Below are positions 1 through 7,408 of a stretch of 43,924 nt of DNA, one piece after another. The stretch's first letter is position 1. Every line of letters begins with the position of its first letter. The notes beneath the pieces are model-generated. The model was not told where the DNA came from, ran no database searches, and saw only the letters and a program-made list of their open reading frames with translations. The DNA is from Aureimonas sp. AU4 (GTDB taxonomy: Bacteria > Pseudomonadota > Alphaproteobacteria > Rhizobiales > Rhizobiaceae). The DNA lies in assembly GCF_001463765.1 (NCBI RefSeq), contig NZ_BBWK01000044.1, forward strand, positions 1-43,924. The letters run 5' to 3'. The translations under genes and the position numbers were made by a program.

Positions 1-8
1 AGCGAAAC

Positions 9-1115
9 TCAGAACCGGACCGCGCTGCCGTAGCCGACGAGTTCGAGGTAACCAACGCAGTCCGGCCCTCGCACGAGACCTTCCCAGTAGACCGGAAGCC
101 CCAGCGCGCTGCCGACCTCCTGATCCACCATTGCAGCGGTGAGGGGAAGCGTGAGCGCACCGGACCCCAAACGAACCTCTACCACCGGATCGACCGGATA
201 CGTCCCACCGGACCGCTCCGAACGCCACATCTGACGCGGATGGAAGGCAACGGCGTCTGGAGGCAATGTCTCGACCGAGCCGTCCGCCCCGCGCCACGAG
301 CCGCCCGCATACGCGCTCGCGCCCGCCGCATCGCGCAGCCGGAATGCCGTCAGAGCCGAGCCGTCCGCAAAGTTGAGGCCCGTCCAGTCCCATCCGACGA
401 TCCCGGAAGCCAGAAGGTCGGACGACCATTCACGGTCGAGCCAGGCAAGACCCGTGACGGGCAGCGCCTCGTCGCCGCACTCCTGCGTCCGCAACGTACC
501 GCTCACCCGCAGCTGCGGCAGGGAATAGTAGTAGCTTGCGTTCTCCGGAGCGGGGCCCTTGCGGCTGTAGCCGTTCTCCCCCTGCAGGAGAGGGGGCGTC
601 GTCGGCTCCAGAAGGAGTTCGACCTCGAACGCGTTGTCGCCGACGCGCGTCTCGAAGCGACCGTCCGACCGCCGACGAAAGAACCAGTCGTCGATCGCGA
701 CGTCAGCGTCGCCTTCCTCCGCCCTCGCCAACCCGAACCCGTCGCGGGCCGCCCGTTCCGCGGTCTCGATGCGTCCGGCTTTCGGATCGGACACTCCCGC
801 ATGGGCAAAGAGGATCTGGTCCGGCGCGAAGCGGCTGGGATTGTCGCTGGCTGCCCCCGGCGGCCGGTTGCGAAAGAAGGTAACCTGGAAGCCGACCTCC
901 TCGCCTCCCGGCAGCCGCAGCGACCCGGTGACGTACCACCACTCCGTGCGAAACGTGGGATGGGCACCGTGGTCGCGTGGGAAGACGAGGGGTACCCCCG
1001 GGCGAACCTGCGGGTACGCGATGGCACCGCCCAGGCCCGGACCCGCGTGGAGGCCGAACGGGAGAGACACCACGCCGACGAGGAAGCGGCGCCGGGAGAA
1101 GAGGACATGCTTCAT
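9..1115 (-). CDS. AttH/CrtC-family lipocalin-like exported protein
   Basis: The 368-aa product belongs, by overall pattern, to the AttH/carotenoid 1,2-hydratase-like (CrtC, lipocalin-like) family; the phrases TEWWYVTGSL, HAGVSDP and WLDREWSSD are typical. Its N-terminus, MKHVLFSRRRFLVGVV, carries a twin-arginine motif (SRRRFLV) followed by a hydrophobic stretch, so Tat export to the periplasm is likely. The ATG at 1115 is chosen because AAGGA lies about 8 nt upstream and the signal peptide starts there; the longer reading frame adds 53 Arg/Pro-rich residues without family character. It is the last gene of an operon with an FtsX-type permease and an ATPase, the order of attE-attFG-attH in Agrobacterium. 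Biochemical role is unproven; a carotenoid hydratase function is not implied by the context. Confidence 0.8.
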   Translation of the reverse strand: MKHVLFSRRRFLVGVVSLPFGLHAGPGLGGAIAYPQVRPGVPLVFPRDHGAHPTFRTEWWYVTGSLRLPGGEEVGFQVTFFRNRPPGAASDNPSRFAPDQILFAHAGVSDPKAGRIETAERAARDGFGLARAEEGDADVAIDDWFFRRRSDGRFETRVGDNAFEVELLLEPTTPPLLQGENGYSRKGPAPENASYYYSLPQLRVSGTLRTQECGDEALPVTGLAWLDREWSSDLLASGIVGWDWTGLNFADGSALTAFRLRDAAGASAYAGGSWRGADGSVETLPPDAVAFHPRQMWRSERSGGTYPVDPVVEVRLGSGALTLPLTAAMVDQEVGSALGLPVYWEGLVRGPDCVGYLELVGYGSAVRF

Positions 1116-1167
1116 ATCGCATCCTTCGTGACGATCCGCGTGGCGCGATGGCTTGCCGGCGAGCCCA

Positions 1168-3693
1168 TCACCAATCCTCCCGAACGGCGAGAACCGCGTC
1201 GCGGGCCGTCGCGCGCCGCGCCGCCAGCATGGCCGTCGCGGTGGCCGCGAGCGCGAGCGCCGCGACGACGGCAACGATCGTGCCGAGCGGCAGGCGGGTC
1301 TGCATGGTCCAGTTGAAGGACTGCGGGTTCACGACATGGATCAGGACCTGCGACAGGCCTAGCCCCAAGAGCACGCCCGCGAGCGCACCGACGAGCCCGA
1401 GCAACGCGCCTTCGAAGCCCAGCATAGCCACGATCTGGCGGGGTGCGACGCCGATATGGCGCAGCATGCCGAACTCGCGGATGCGAGCGATGGTCTGCGA
1501 CGACACCGTGGCCGCGACGCCCGCCAGCCCGACGAGGATCGCGACCGCTTCCAGAAGATAGGTGACCGCGAACGACCGGTCGAAGAGGTCGAGCGCGTAG
1601 CGGCGCAGCGTGGCGGGCTCGGCGAGCGAGACGGCGCGCGAAAGGTCCGGTCCCAGAGCCCCGCGCAGCGCCTCGCCGGTGCGACTGGGGTCGGCACCCG
1701 GCTGCAGAGTCACCGCCGCCTCGTCGCGGGTGGCGTCGCCCGTCAGGCGCTCGTAGTCCTCGATCCGTATCGCGACCGCACCCTGTTGCCGCGCGTAATC
1801 GCGCCAGACCCCGGCGACCGTGAACTGCGCTCCCCGTCCGAGCGGCAGCGCGACGCGCTGACCCAAATCCCAGCCATAGATCCGGCTGGCGGGTTCGGAA
1901 ACCCAGACGGGCAGGGCGCCCTGTGTGACGGCTGTCCGCCGGATCAGCGCGAGCGAGGAGGCGGGATCGGCAGCGACGGGCCGCGCGATCAGGATCACCG
2001 GCGGCTGGCCGGGACGCAGACCGAGAGGGAGCTGCCGGCTGAACTCGATGGCGCCGACGCCGGGCACGGCGCGCAGACGCGCCTGCGCCGCGGCGTCGAG
2101 GCCCGCGCCCCCGTCCACGCGCAGGTAGAGGTCAGAGTGCAGGACGTCGCCGAGCCAGTCGTCCACCGCCACCCGAAAGCTCGTCACCATGGTCGCCATC
2201 GCGATCATCAGCGCCGTGCTCGCCACGATGCCGCAAAGAGCGGTCGCAGCCTCGCCCGGCGCGCCGTGGACGTGGCGCAGCGCGAGAAGCGCGGCGGCGC
2301 CGCGTGGCGGACGGCGCAGGGGGGGTTCAAGAAGGCGGCGCAGGAGCCAGGGCACGCCCGCGACACCCCCCGCCAGGATGAGAGCCATCGCCGCGAAGCC
2401 GAAGAGCGGCAGTCCGTTCACGGCCGGCAGAAAGGCCAGCGCCGTGCCGACCCCCACGAGAAGCAGCGCGGGCTTCAAGAGCGGCGAGCGGCGCGGATCC
2501 AGCGCGTCGCCCGTGTTCTTGAGCGCGGCGGCGGGCGCGGCACGGCTGGCGGCTCGCGCCGGCAGGACGCTGCCCAGAAGCGCGGCGGCGAGCCCCAGCG
2601 CCAGGAAGGCAAGGGCCGCACCTGGCTGGAAGGCGACACCCGCCGCCCCGTCCCGGAAGTAGCCGGCGCCCAGATCGCCGCCGAACCAGCGCAGGAGCGC
2701 GACCGCCAGGCCCCAGCCGGCCAGAAGCCCGAACACCGCTCCGACGAGACCGATCACGAGACCCTCCGCCGCCACGGCCGCGATCACGCCGCCGCGCGGC
2801 AGGCCGAGCGTGCGGACCAGCGCAAAGACGCGCAACCGCCGCGCCACCGAAAGGGATTGCGCCGAGAAGACCAGGAAGCCGCCCGTCACGAGCGCGACCA
2901 GGGCCAGCATGTCGAGGTTGACCCGGTAGGCGCGCGACAGCGCGTTGCCCTGTGCGGCCTCCTCGTCGGCCCCGCCGAGCGAGGCGTCGCCGGGCAACAG
3001 CGCGGCGAGGCGATCCCGCGTGCCCGGCGCGTCGTTGCCGAGGCTCAGATCGATCCGGTCGAGCCGCCCCAGCCGGTCGAAGAGCCATTGCGCGGCGGCG
3101 ATGTCGAGGACGCCGATGCGCTGGCCCTCCGCCACGCCCGGCAGCGCGCCGCGCAGACGCATGTCGGCCTGCCGCCCGTTGGCGGAGACCGTGACGCGGT
3201 CGCCGACCGACAAGCGCAGGTCCGACAGGACCGCGCGCGACAGGAACAGCGCATCCGGGGCGAAGGGGCTCTCGGTGCGCGTGTCGAGTCCGCTCGCGAC
3301 ACCGACGAGGCTCGGCGTCACCGCGACCGCCCGAAAGGCGTCGAGGCCGAGCAGCGTCAAACGCGTGGTGCCGATCTCGGCGTCGAGGCTGACCACCGGG
3401 CTTGCGCCCGCGACGCCCTCGGTGCGCGCCACCGTGGGATAGAGCGCCTCGTCGAACCCGAGCGGGCTCGCCGCCCGGACCGACAGATCCGCGGCCCCGT
3501 TGACGCCGCGCACCGCGCCGTCGAAGGCCTGGAGCGCCGAGGCGTTGACGAGATGCACCGCGAAGCCGAGCGCGACGCCCACCGCGATGGCGAGCGCCGT
3601 CAGGAGGAAGCGCGCCGGATGGGCGCGCGCCTCGCCCCGCACCAGCCAGCCGAGCGCGAGGCGCGCGCTGGCAAGGCCCGCCTCAGCGGCCAT
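1168..3693 (-). CDS. ABC transporter permease with two FtsX domains (MacB/LolC-like)
   Basis: This 841-aa inner-membrane protein has an N-terminal helix (about 28-50), a periplasmic MacB-type domain, a first FtsX block (helices near 260-280, 310-340 and 355-385), a middle hydrophobic pair and further helix (about 405-505), a second periplasmic domain, and a C-terminal FtsX block with three helices (about 720-825). That is the ten-helix architecture of permeases that extract or export substrates at the periplasmic face rather than importing them. Its start overlaps the end of the ATPase gene by 11 bases, so the two are translationally coupled, and the AttH-like gene follows 52 bases after its stop. 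The two FtsX halves correspond to what are separate attF and attG genes in some relatives. The substrate cannot be told from the sequence. Confidence 0.85.
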   Translation of the reverse strand: MAAEAGLASARLALGWLVRGEARAHPARFLLTALAIAVGVALGFAVHLVNASALQAFDGAVRGVNGAADLSVRAASPLGFDEALYPTVARTEGVAGASPVVSLDAEIGTTRLTLLGLDAFRAVAVTPSLVGVASGLDTRTESPFAPDALFLSRAVLSDLRLSVGDRVTVSANGRQADMRLRGALPGVAEGQRIGVLDIAAAQWLFDRLGRLDRIDLSLGNDAPGTRDRLAALLPGDASLGGADEEAAQGNALSRAYRVNLDMLALVALVTGGFLVFSAQSLSVARRLRVFALVRTLGLPRGGVIAAVAAEGLVIGLVGAVFGLLAGWGLAVALLRWFGGDLGAGYFRDGAAGVAFQPGAALAFLALGLAAALLGSVLPARAASRAAPAAALKNTGDALDPRRSPLLKPALLLVGVGTALAFLPAVNGLPLFGFAAMALILAGGVAGVPWLLRRLLEPPLRRPPRGAAALLALRHVHGAPGEAATALCGIVASTALMIAMATMVTSFRVAVDDWLGDVLHSDLYLRVDGGAGLDAAAQARLRAVPGVGAIEFSRQLPLGLRPGQPPVILIARPVAADPASSLALIRRTAVTQGALPVWVSEPASRIYGWDLGQRVALPLGRGAQFTVAGVWRDYARQQGAVAIRIEDYERLTGDATRDEAAVTLQPGADPSRTGEALRGALGPDLSRAVSLAEPATLRRYALDLFDRSFAVTYLLEAVAILVGLAGVAATVSSQTIARIREFGMLRHIGVAPRQIVAMLGFEGALLGLVGALAGVLLGLGLSQVLIHVVNPQSFNWTMQTRLPLGTIVAVVAALALAATATAMLAARRATARDAVLAVREDW

Positions 3694-4435
3694 CGGAATC
3701 GCCTTTCGTCGCCGTGTCGTCGCGCAGGCCGGACGCGGTCAGCGTCAGGACGCGGTCGGCGATGCGGGCGGTGGCACGCGAATGGGTGACGATCACGGCT
3801 GCCGCCCCGGTCCGGCGCACGGCCGCGGCCAGGAGGTCGAGGACTCGCCCCGCCGTCTCGGGGTCGAGGTTGCCGGTGGGCTCGTCGGCAAGGATCAGCG
3901 CCGGCTCGTGGATCAGCGCGCGGGCGATCGCCACGCGCTGCAACTCGCCGCCCGAGAGGTCGCGTGCATAGTCGTCCGCGCGACCGCCAAGGCCGACGGC
4001 CTCCAGCATCGCGCGCGCCCGCTCGCCGATCGCATGCGCGTCGCTGCGCACCAGCGCGAGCGGCAGGCCGACATTCTGGCCGAGCGTCAGATAGGGCAGG
4101 ATGTGGAAGGCCTGGAAGACAAAGCCGATCCGCTCGCGCCGCAGCCGGGTTCGCCCCGCCTCGTCGAGCGGGCCCACCGGCTCGCCGCCGATCCGCACCT
4201 CGCCGCCGTCCGGATCGTCGAGGCCCGCCAGGATGTTGAGGAGCGTCGATTTGCCGACGCCCGACTCGCCGAGGACGGCGACGATCTCGCCGCCTCTGAC
4301 CGACAGGTCCAGGTCGTGAAACAGCTGTCGCCCGCCGGGCACCGACTTCGCGAGGGCGCGGACGCTCAGCGCCGCGCCGGGTGACGCACCGGCCGATCGG
4401 GCTTCGGCGCGCGCGGGGGCGAGGGTTTCGGACAA
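3683..4435 (-). CDS. ABC transporter ATP-binding protein (LolD/MacB/AttE type)
   Basis: The 250-aa protein is a complete nucleotide-binding subunit: Walker A GESGVGKST (56-64), Q-loop glutamine 108, signature LSGGE (160-164), Walker B LILADE (180-185) followed by PTGNLD, and switch histidine 218. The LSGGELQRVAIARAL and DEPTGNLD wording is typical of the LolD/FtsE/MacB branch that partners FtsX permeases, which matches the next gene. It should sit on the cytoplasmic face and drive the 841-aa permease. The ATG at 4435 gives a normal family length with about 25 extra low-complexity residues at the N-terminus, so a slightly later start is possible. It is the first gene of the three-gene operon; the 134 bases upstream of it hold no gene. 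Confidence 0.88.
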   Translation of the reverse strand: MSETLAPARAEARSAGASPGAALSVRALAKSVPGGRQLFHDLDLSVRGGEIVAVLGESGVGKSTLLNILAGLDDPDGGEVRIGGEPVGPLDEAGRTRLRRERIGFVFQAFHILPYLTLGQNVGLPLALVRSDAHAIGERARAMLEAVGLGGRADDYARDLSGGELQRVAIARALIHEPALILADEPTGNLDPETAGRVLDLLAAAVRRTGAAAVIVTHSRATARIADRVLTLTASGLRDDTATKGDSDGR

Positions 4436-4569
4436 GGGCGGCTCCCGGCATGGCGTTCGCGGCCCGCGCCGAGGACCGGCGGCGGGTCAGGCGCATGTCG
4501 AGCCGACGGCCGCCGAGTCAACCCGGGCGGGCCCCGACGCGGCGTCGTGACGCCCATGACCCCGAGCGG

Positions 4570-5745
4570 TCAGGCCTCCGGGTCGAGCGAGCCCCTGAGG
4601 CTGTAGGAGAGGCCCTCCGGCCCGTAGCGCAACTCGCCGCGCCCGGCGAAGTAGCCGGGAACGACGCGTTCCACGAGCCGGCTGCCGAAACCCTTCCGGC
4701 TCGGCGCGGCGACCGCCGGGCCGCCGCTCTCGCTCCACCGGAACAGGAAGGCCTTGTCCTCGCCGGCCGTCCAGGACACCTCGACGCGCCCGGCATCGCC
4801 GGCCAGCGCACCGTATTTCGCAGCGTTCGTGGCGAGCTCGTGCGCGGCGAGCGCAAGACCCATCGCCTGCTGGCTCGACAGGTCCAAGAGCGGCCCGTCC
4901 AGCCGGAAGCGCTCGCCCGCGTCCCGATGCGGCTCGAGCGCCGTTTCGAGGACCGCCCGGATGTCGGACGCCTCCCAGTTCGCCTCGGTCAGCATCTCCT
5001 GGGCGCGGCCGAGCGCCTGGATGCGGGCCGACACGACCTCGGCCGCCTCGTCGAGGCTGGGCGCGTGGCGCAGGCTCTGCGTCACCACCGCCTGCACCAT
5101 GGCGAGCGTGTTCTTCATGCGGTGCGCCAGCTCGCGCTGAAGAAGGCGCTGCCGCTTCTCCGCCTCGCGCTGGCTGGCCAGGGCCGCGCGCGTCTTCTCG
5201 TACTCCCCCGTCGCGCGCGCATTGGCCTCGGTGAGCGCGTTGCGGGCCTCGACCGTCTTCGTGGTCTCGTTGACGACGTTCATGAAGCCGGCGATCCGGC
5301 CCTCGTCGTCGTGCAGCGGCGAGTAGGAGAAGGTCCAGTAGGTGTCCTTGGTCACCCCGCCACGCGTCAGGCGCAGCGGCAGGTCCTCGTACCAGGTGCC
5401 TCGGCCCGAGAGCGCCTGCTCGGCGAAGGGGCGCACGCCCTCCAGCACCTCGGCCCAGTACTGCGTGAAGGGCGCCCCGATCGGATCCGGAGGCATGCCG
5501 ACGATGGTCGGCGAATAGGCCTCGTTGAAGAACTGGAGAAGGTCCGGTCCCCAGAAGAAGACCATGTGCTGGCGCGAGCCCATGGCGAGGCGGATCGTCG
5601 CCTTCAGCGCGAGCGGCCAGCCCTCGATCGGCCCGAGCGAGGTCTCGTCCCAGCGCTTGGCGAGGATCGCCTCGCCGATCCAGCCCTGGCCGCGCAGGTA
5701 ATCCTCGAACGTCTCGGGGTCGGAGGCGGGACGGAGCGGGGTCAA
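4570..5745 (-). CDS. HWE-family sensor histidine kinase with N-terminal PAS
   Basis: The product has a PAS-like N-terminal half (about 20-165) and a cytoplasmic kinase half with no membrane helix. The family marks are clear: phospho-acceptor H208 in LAHRMKN, the N-box HELATNAAKYGAL (302-314), and W337-S-E339, the WxE that with the histidine gives HWE kinases their name. Such kinases often feed the PhyR-NepR-EcfG general stress response in alphaproteobacteria, but the partner is not in this window. No ATG precedes the PAS fold: the start given is a TTG at 5745 (391 aa), and another TTG at 5814 (414 aa) is possible; neither has a strong ribosome site. An ATG inside the PAS core would cut off a conserved segment. 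It is divergent from the transglycosylase gene. Confidence 0.82.
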   Translation of the reverse strand: MTPLRPASDPETFEDYLRGQGWIGEAILAKRWDETSLGPIEGWPLALKATIRLAMGSRQHMVFFWGPDLLQFFNEAYSPTIVGMPPDPIGAPFTQYWAEVLEGVRPFAEQALSGRGTWYEDLPLRLTRGGVTKDTYWTFSYSPLHDDEGRIAGFMNVVNETTKTVEARNALTEANARATGEYEKTRAALASQREAEKRQRLLQRELAHRMKNTLAMVQAVVTQSLRHAPSLDEAAEVVSARIQALGRAQEMLTEANWEASDIRAVLETALEPHRDAGERFRLDGPLLDLSSQQAMGLALAAHELATNAAKYGALAGDAGRVEVSWTAGEDKAFLFRWSESGGPAVAAPSRKGFGSRLVERVVPGYFAGRGELRYGPEGLSYSLRGSLDPEA

Positions 5746-5916
5746 GCGTCGGGTCTCGGAGCGTGAAACGTATCGGGTTCGTTCTTCTTGGCGAGGCGCG
5801 CCGCCGACTGTCAACGCTCGGCTGTGTGGCCGCCTATCGCAACGCGGCGCGTGAGGCGAACGGGCAACGCCACGAGGCCGACACAAGTCCCGCGTTGTAA
5901 CGGCAGCACAAAGGTG

Positions 5917-5932
5917 TGTTTCACGTGAAACG
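5917..5932. other. parS-like ParB-binding site
   Basis: The 16 bases TGTTTCACGTGAAACG match the bacterial parS consensus TGTTTCACGTGAAACA at 15 of 16 positions; the inner 14 bases form a perfect palindrome. ParB binds such sites near the replication origin to segregate the chromosome. The site ends 8 bases before the ATG of the transglycosylase gene, so it overlaps that gene's leader. A half-site, CGTGAAAC, lies at 5762-5769. The match is seen directly; ParB binding is inferred. Confidence 0.75.
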
Positions 5933-5940
5933 GGGGCGAC

Positions 5941-7185
5941 ATGCGCCGAGCGATCCAAGGGGCGGCGACGGCCCTCCTGCTTCTCATGGCCGCCGGCAAT
6001 GCCGAGGCCGCCGCGCCGCCCCAGATTGAGCAGGGCTTCCGCCAGTTCCTGGAGCGCGAGATCTGGCCGGAAGCGAAGGCGGCCGGGGTCTCGCGCGCCG
6101 TTTTCGACCGGGCGCTCGGCAAGGTCCATCCGAACCTCGATCTGCCGGACCTCGTCCTGCCGGGCGAAACCGCGCCCGTCGAGGAGGTGAACCGGCAAGC
6201 CGAGTTCTCGAGCCCGGCCGGCTACTTCGACGAGAAGCGCATGGCGACCACCGTCACGCGCGGCCGCGCGCTCCTGCGCACCCACGCCCAGCTTCTTGCT
6301 CGCATCGAGCGCCAGACCGGCGTACCGGGGCCGATCGTCGTCGCGATCTGGGGCCGCGAGTCCGGCTACGGCACCGCCAAGATTCCCTACGATGCCTTCG
6401 AGGTGCTGGGCACCAAGGCCTATCTCGCGCGGCGCAAGGCGATGTTCCGCGAGGAACTGATCGCCGCGCTGCGCATCGTGGAGGACGGCGACCTTTCCGT
6501 TGCCGACATGCGATCGTCCTGGGCCGGCGCGCTCGGCCAGCCGCAGTTCATGCCCACCAAGTTTCGCCAGCTCGCGCGCGACGGCGACGGCGACGGGCGC
6601 CGCGACATCTGGAACTCGGTGCCCGACACGCTCCTGTCGATCGCCGCCTATCTCAAGGACGCCGGCTGGGTCGCGAACAGGCCCTGGGGCTTCGAGGCAC
6701 GCGTGCCCGCATCCGTCTCCTGCACGATCGAGGGGCCGGACCGCATGCGCCCCGTCGCCGACCTCGCCCGCGCCGGCCTCACCCGCATCTCCGGCCAGCC
6801 GTTCCCCGCCTCGGAGGCGCGCCAGCCGGGCACGCTCCTCATGCCCGCCGGGCGCTTCGGACCCGCCTTCGTGGCGACGCCCAATTTCTACACGATCAAG
6901 AGCTACAACAACTCCGACCTCTACGCCCTCTTCATCGGCCATCTCGCCGACCGCATCGCGGGCTCCGAGGGCGCCTTCCAGACGCCCTGGACCGCACCCA
7001 AGGGCCTGACGCGCGGCGAGGTCTCCCGCCTCCAGCAGCGCCTCGAGGCGAAGGGCATGGATGTCGGGGGAACCGACGGCCTCGCCGGCTTCAAGACCCG
7101 CCGCTCGCTCGGCGCCGCCGAGGAAGCGGCCAGCCGCCCGGCCACCTGCTGGCCGACCCGCGAGACCGTACGCATCGCCGGTTGA
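5941..7185 (+). CDS. MltB-type lytic murein transglycosylase (SLT_2) with C-terminal PG-binding region
   Basis: This 414-aa exported enzyme cleaves the glycan strands of peptidoglycan to 1,6-anhydro-muropeptides. Residues 1-24 form a signal peptide ending in NAEAAA. The catalytic domain holds the family motif IWGRESGYG, with E140 as the expected catalytic acid, and the later GALGQPQFMP segment. The C-terminal part, after a Leu-Thr-Arg-Gly hinge, resembles a peptidoglycan_binding_1 repeat (QQRLEAKGMDVGGTDGLAGFKTRRSLG). The ATG at 5941 follows a GGGGGCG ribosome-site-like run that directly abuts the parS-like palindrome. It is a single gene, divergent from the HWE kinase and convergent with phoX across a palindrome cluster. 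Confidence 0.9.
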   Translation: MRRAIQGAATALLLLMAAGNAEAAAPPQIEQGFRQFLEREIWPEAKAAGVSRAVFDRALGKVHPNLDLPDLVLPGETAPVEEVNRQAEFSSPAGYFDEKRMATTVTRGRALLRTHAQLLARIERQTGVPGPIVVAIWGRESGYGTAKIPYDAFEVLGTKAYLARRKAMFREELIAALRIVEDGDLSVADMRSSWAGALGQPQFMPTKFRQLARDGDGDGRRDIWNSVPDTLLSIAAYLKDAGWVANRPWGFEARVPASVSCTIEGPDRMRPVADLARAGLTRISGQPFPASEARQPGTLLMPAGRFGPAFVATPNFYTIKSYNNSDLYALFIGHLADRIAGSEGAFQTPWTAPKGLTRGEVSRLQQRLEAKGMDVGGTDGLAGFKTRRSLGAAEEAASRPATCWPTRETVRIAG

Positions 7186-7232
7186 GGCGCGGGTGCTCGG
7201 GGTCGCCAAGACGGGGCTCCGCCCTCGACCCG

Positions 7233-7382
7233 GCAGGGGAAGGTCTTCCCCTGCACCCCTTTCGTTGAAGAGGTTTCCCCGACCGGGGCGGGCCAACGGC
7301 CCGCCCCGGTCGGGGACATGTCACCCATAAAAAAGAAGGGTCCGGGAAGTCCTTCCCGGACGGGGATCGGGGCGGTAGCCCC
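7233..7382. repeat. Cluster of palindromes between convergent genes (REP-like element)
   Basis: Three strong stem-loops and one weaker one lie in series. They are a 10-bp stem at 7233-7242/7245-7254, an 18-bp perfect stem with a 3-base loop at 7277-7294/7298-7315, a 10-bp stem at 7340-7349/7352-7361, and a 5-bp stem at 7369-7373/7378-7382. The first and third share the core GGGAAG-NN-CTTCCC. No gene lies in 7186-7408. The element may end transcription from both convergent genes and looks like the mosaic intergenic palindromic repeats common in GC-rich Hyphomicrobiales. Confidence 0.7.
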
Positions 7383-7408
7383 GCCACGGACCCAAGCGCC
7401 CGCTCGCC

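Noticed and set aside
1456-3789. 777-codon plus-strand frame opposite the permease
   Set aside because: Arg/Gln/Glu-rich composition with no domain; shadow of the FtsX-type gene.
5809-5814. TTGACA as a -35 box for the HWE kinase
   Set aside because: No plausible -10 at 16-18 bases, and the TTG may itself be an alternative start codon.
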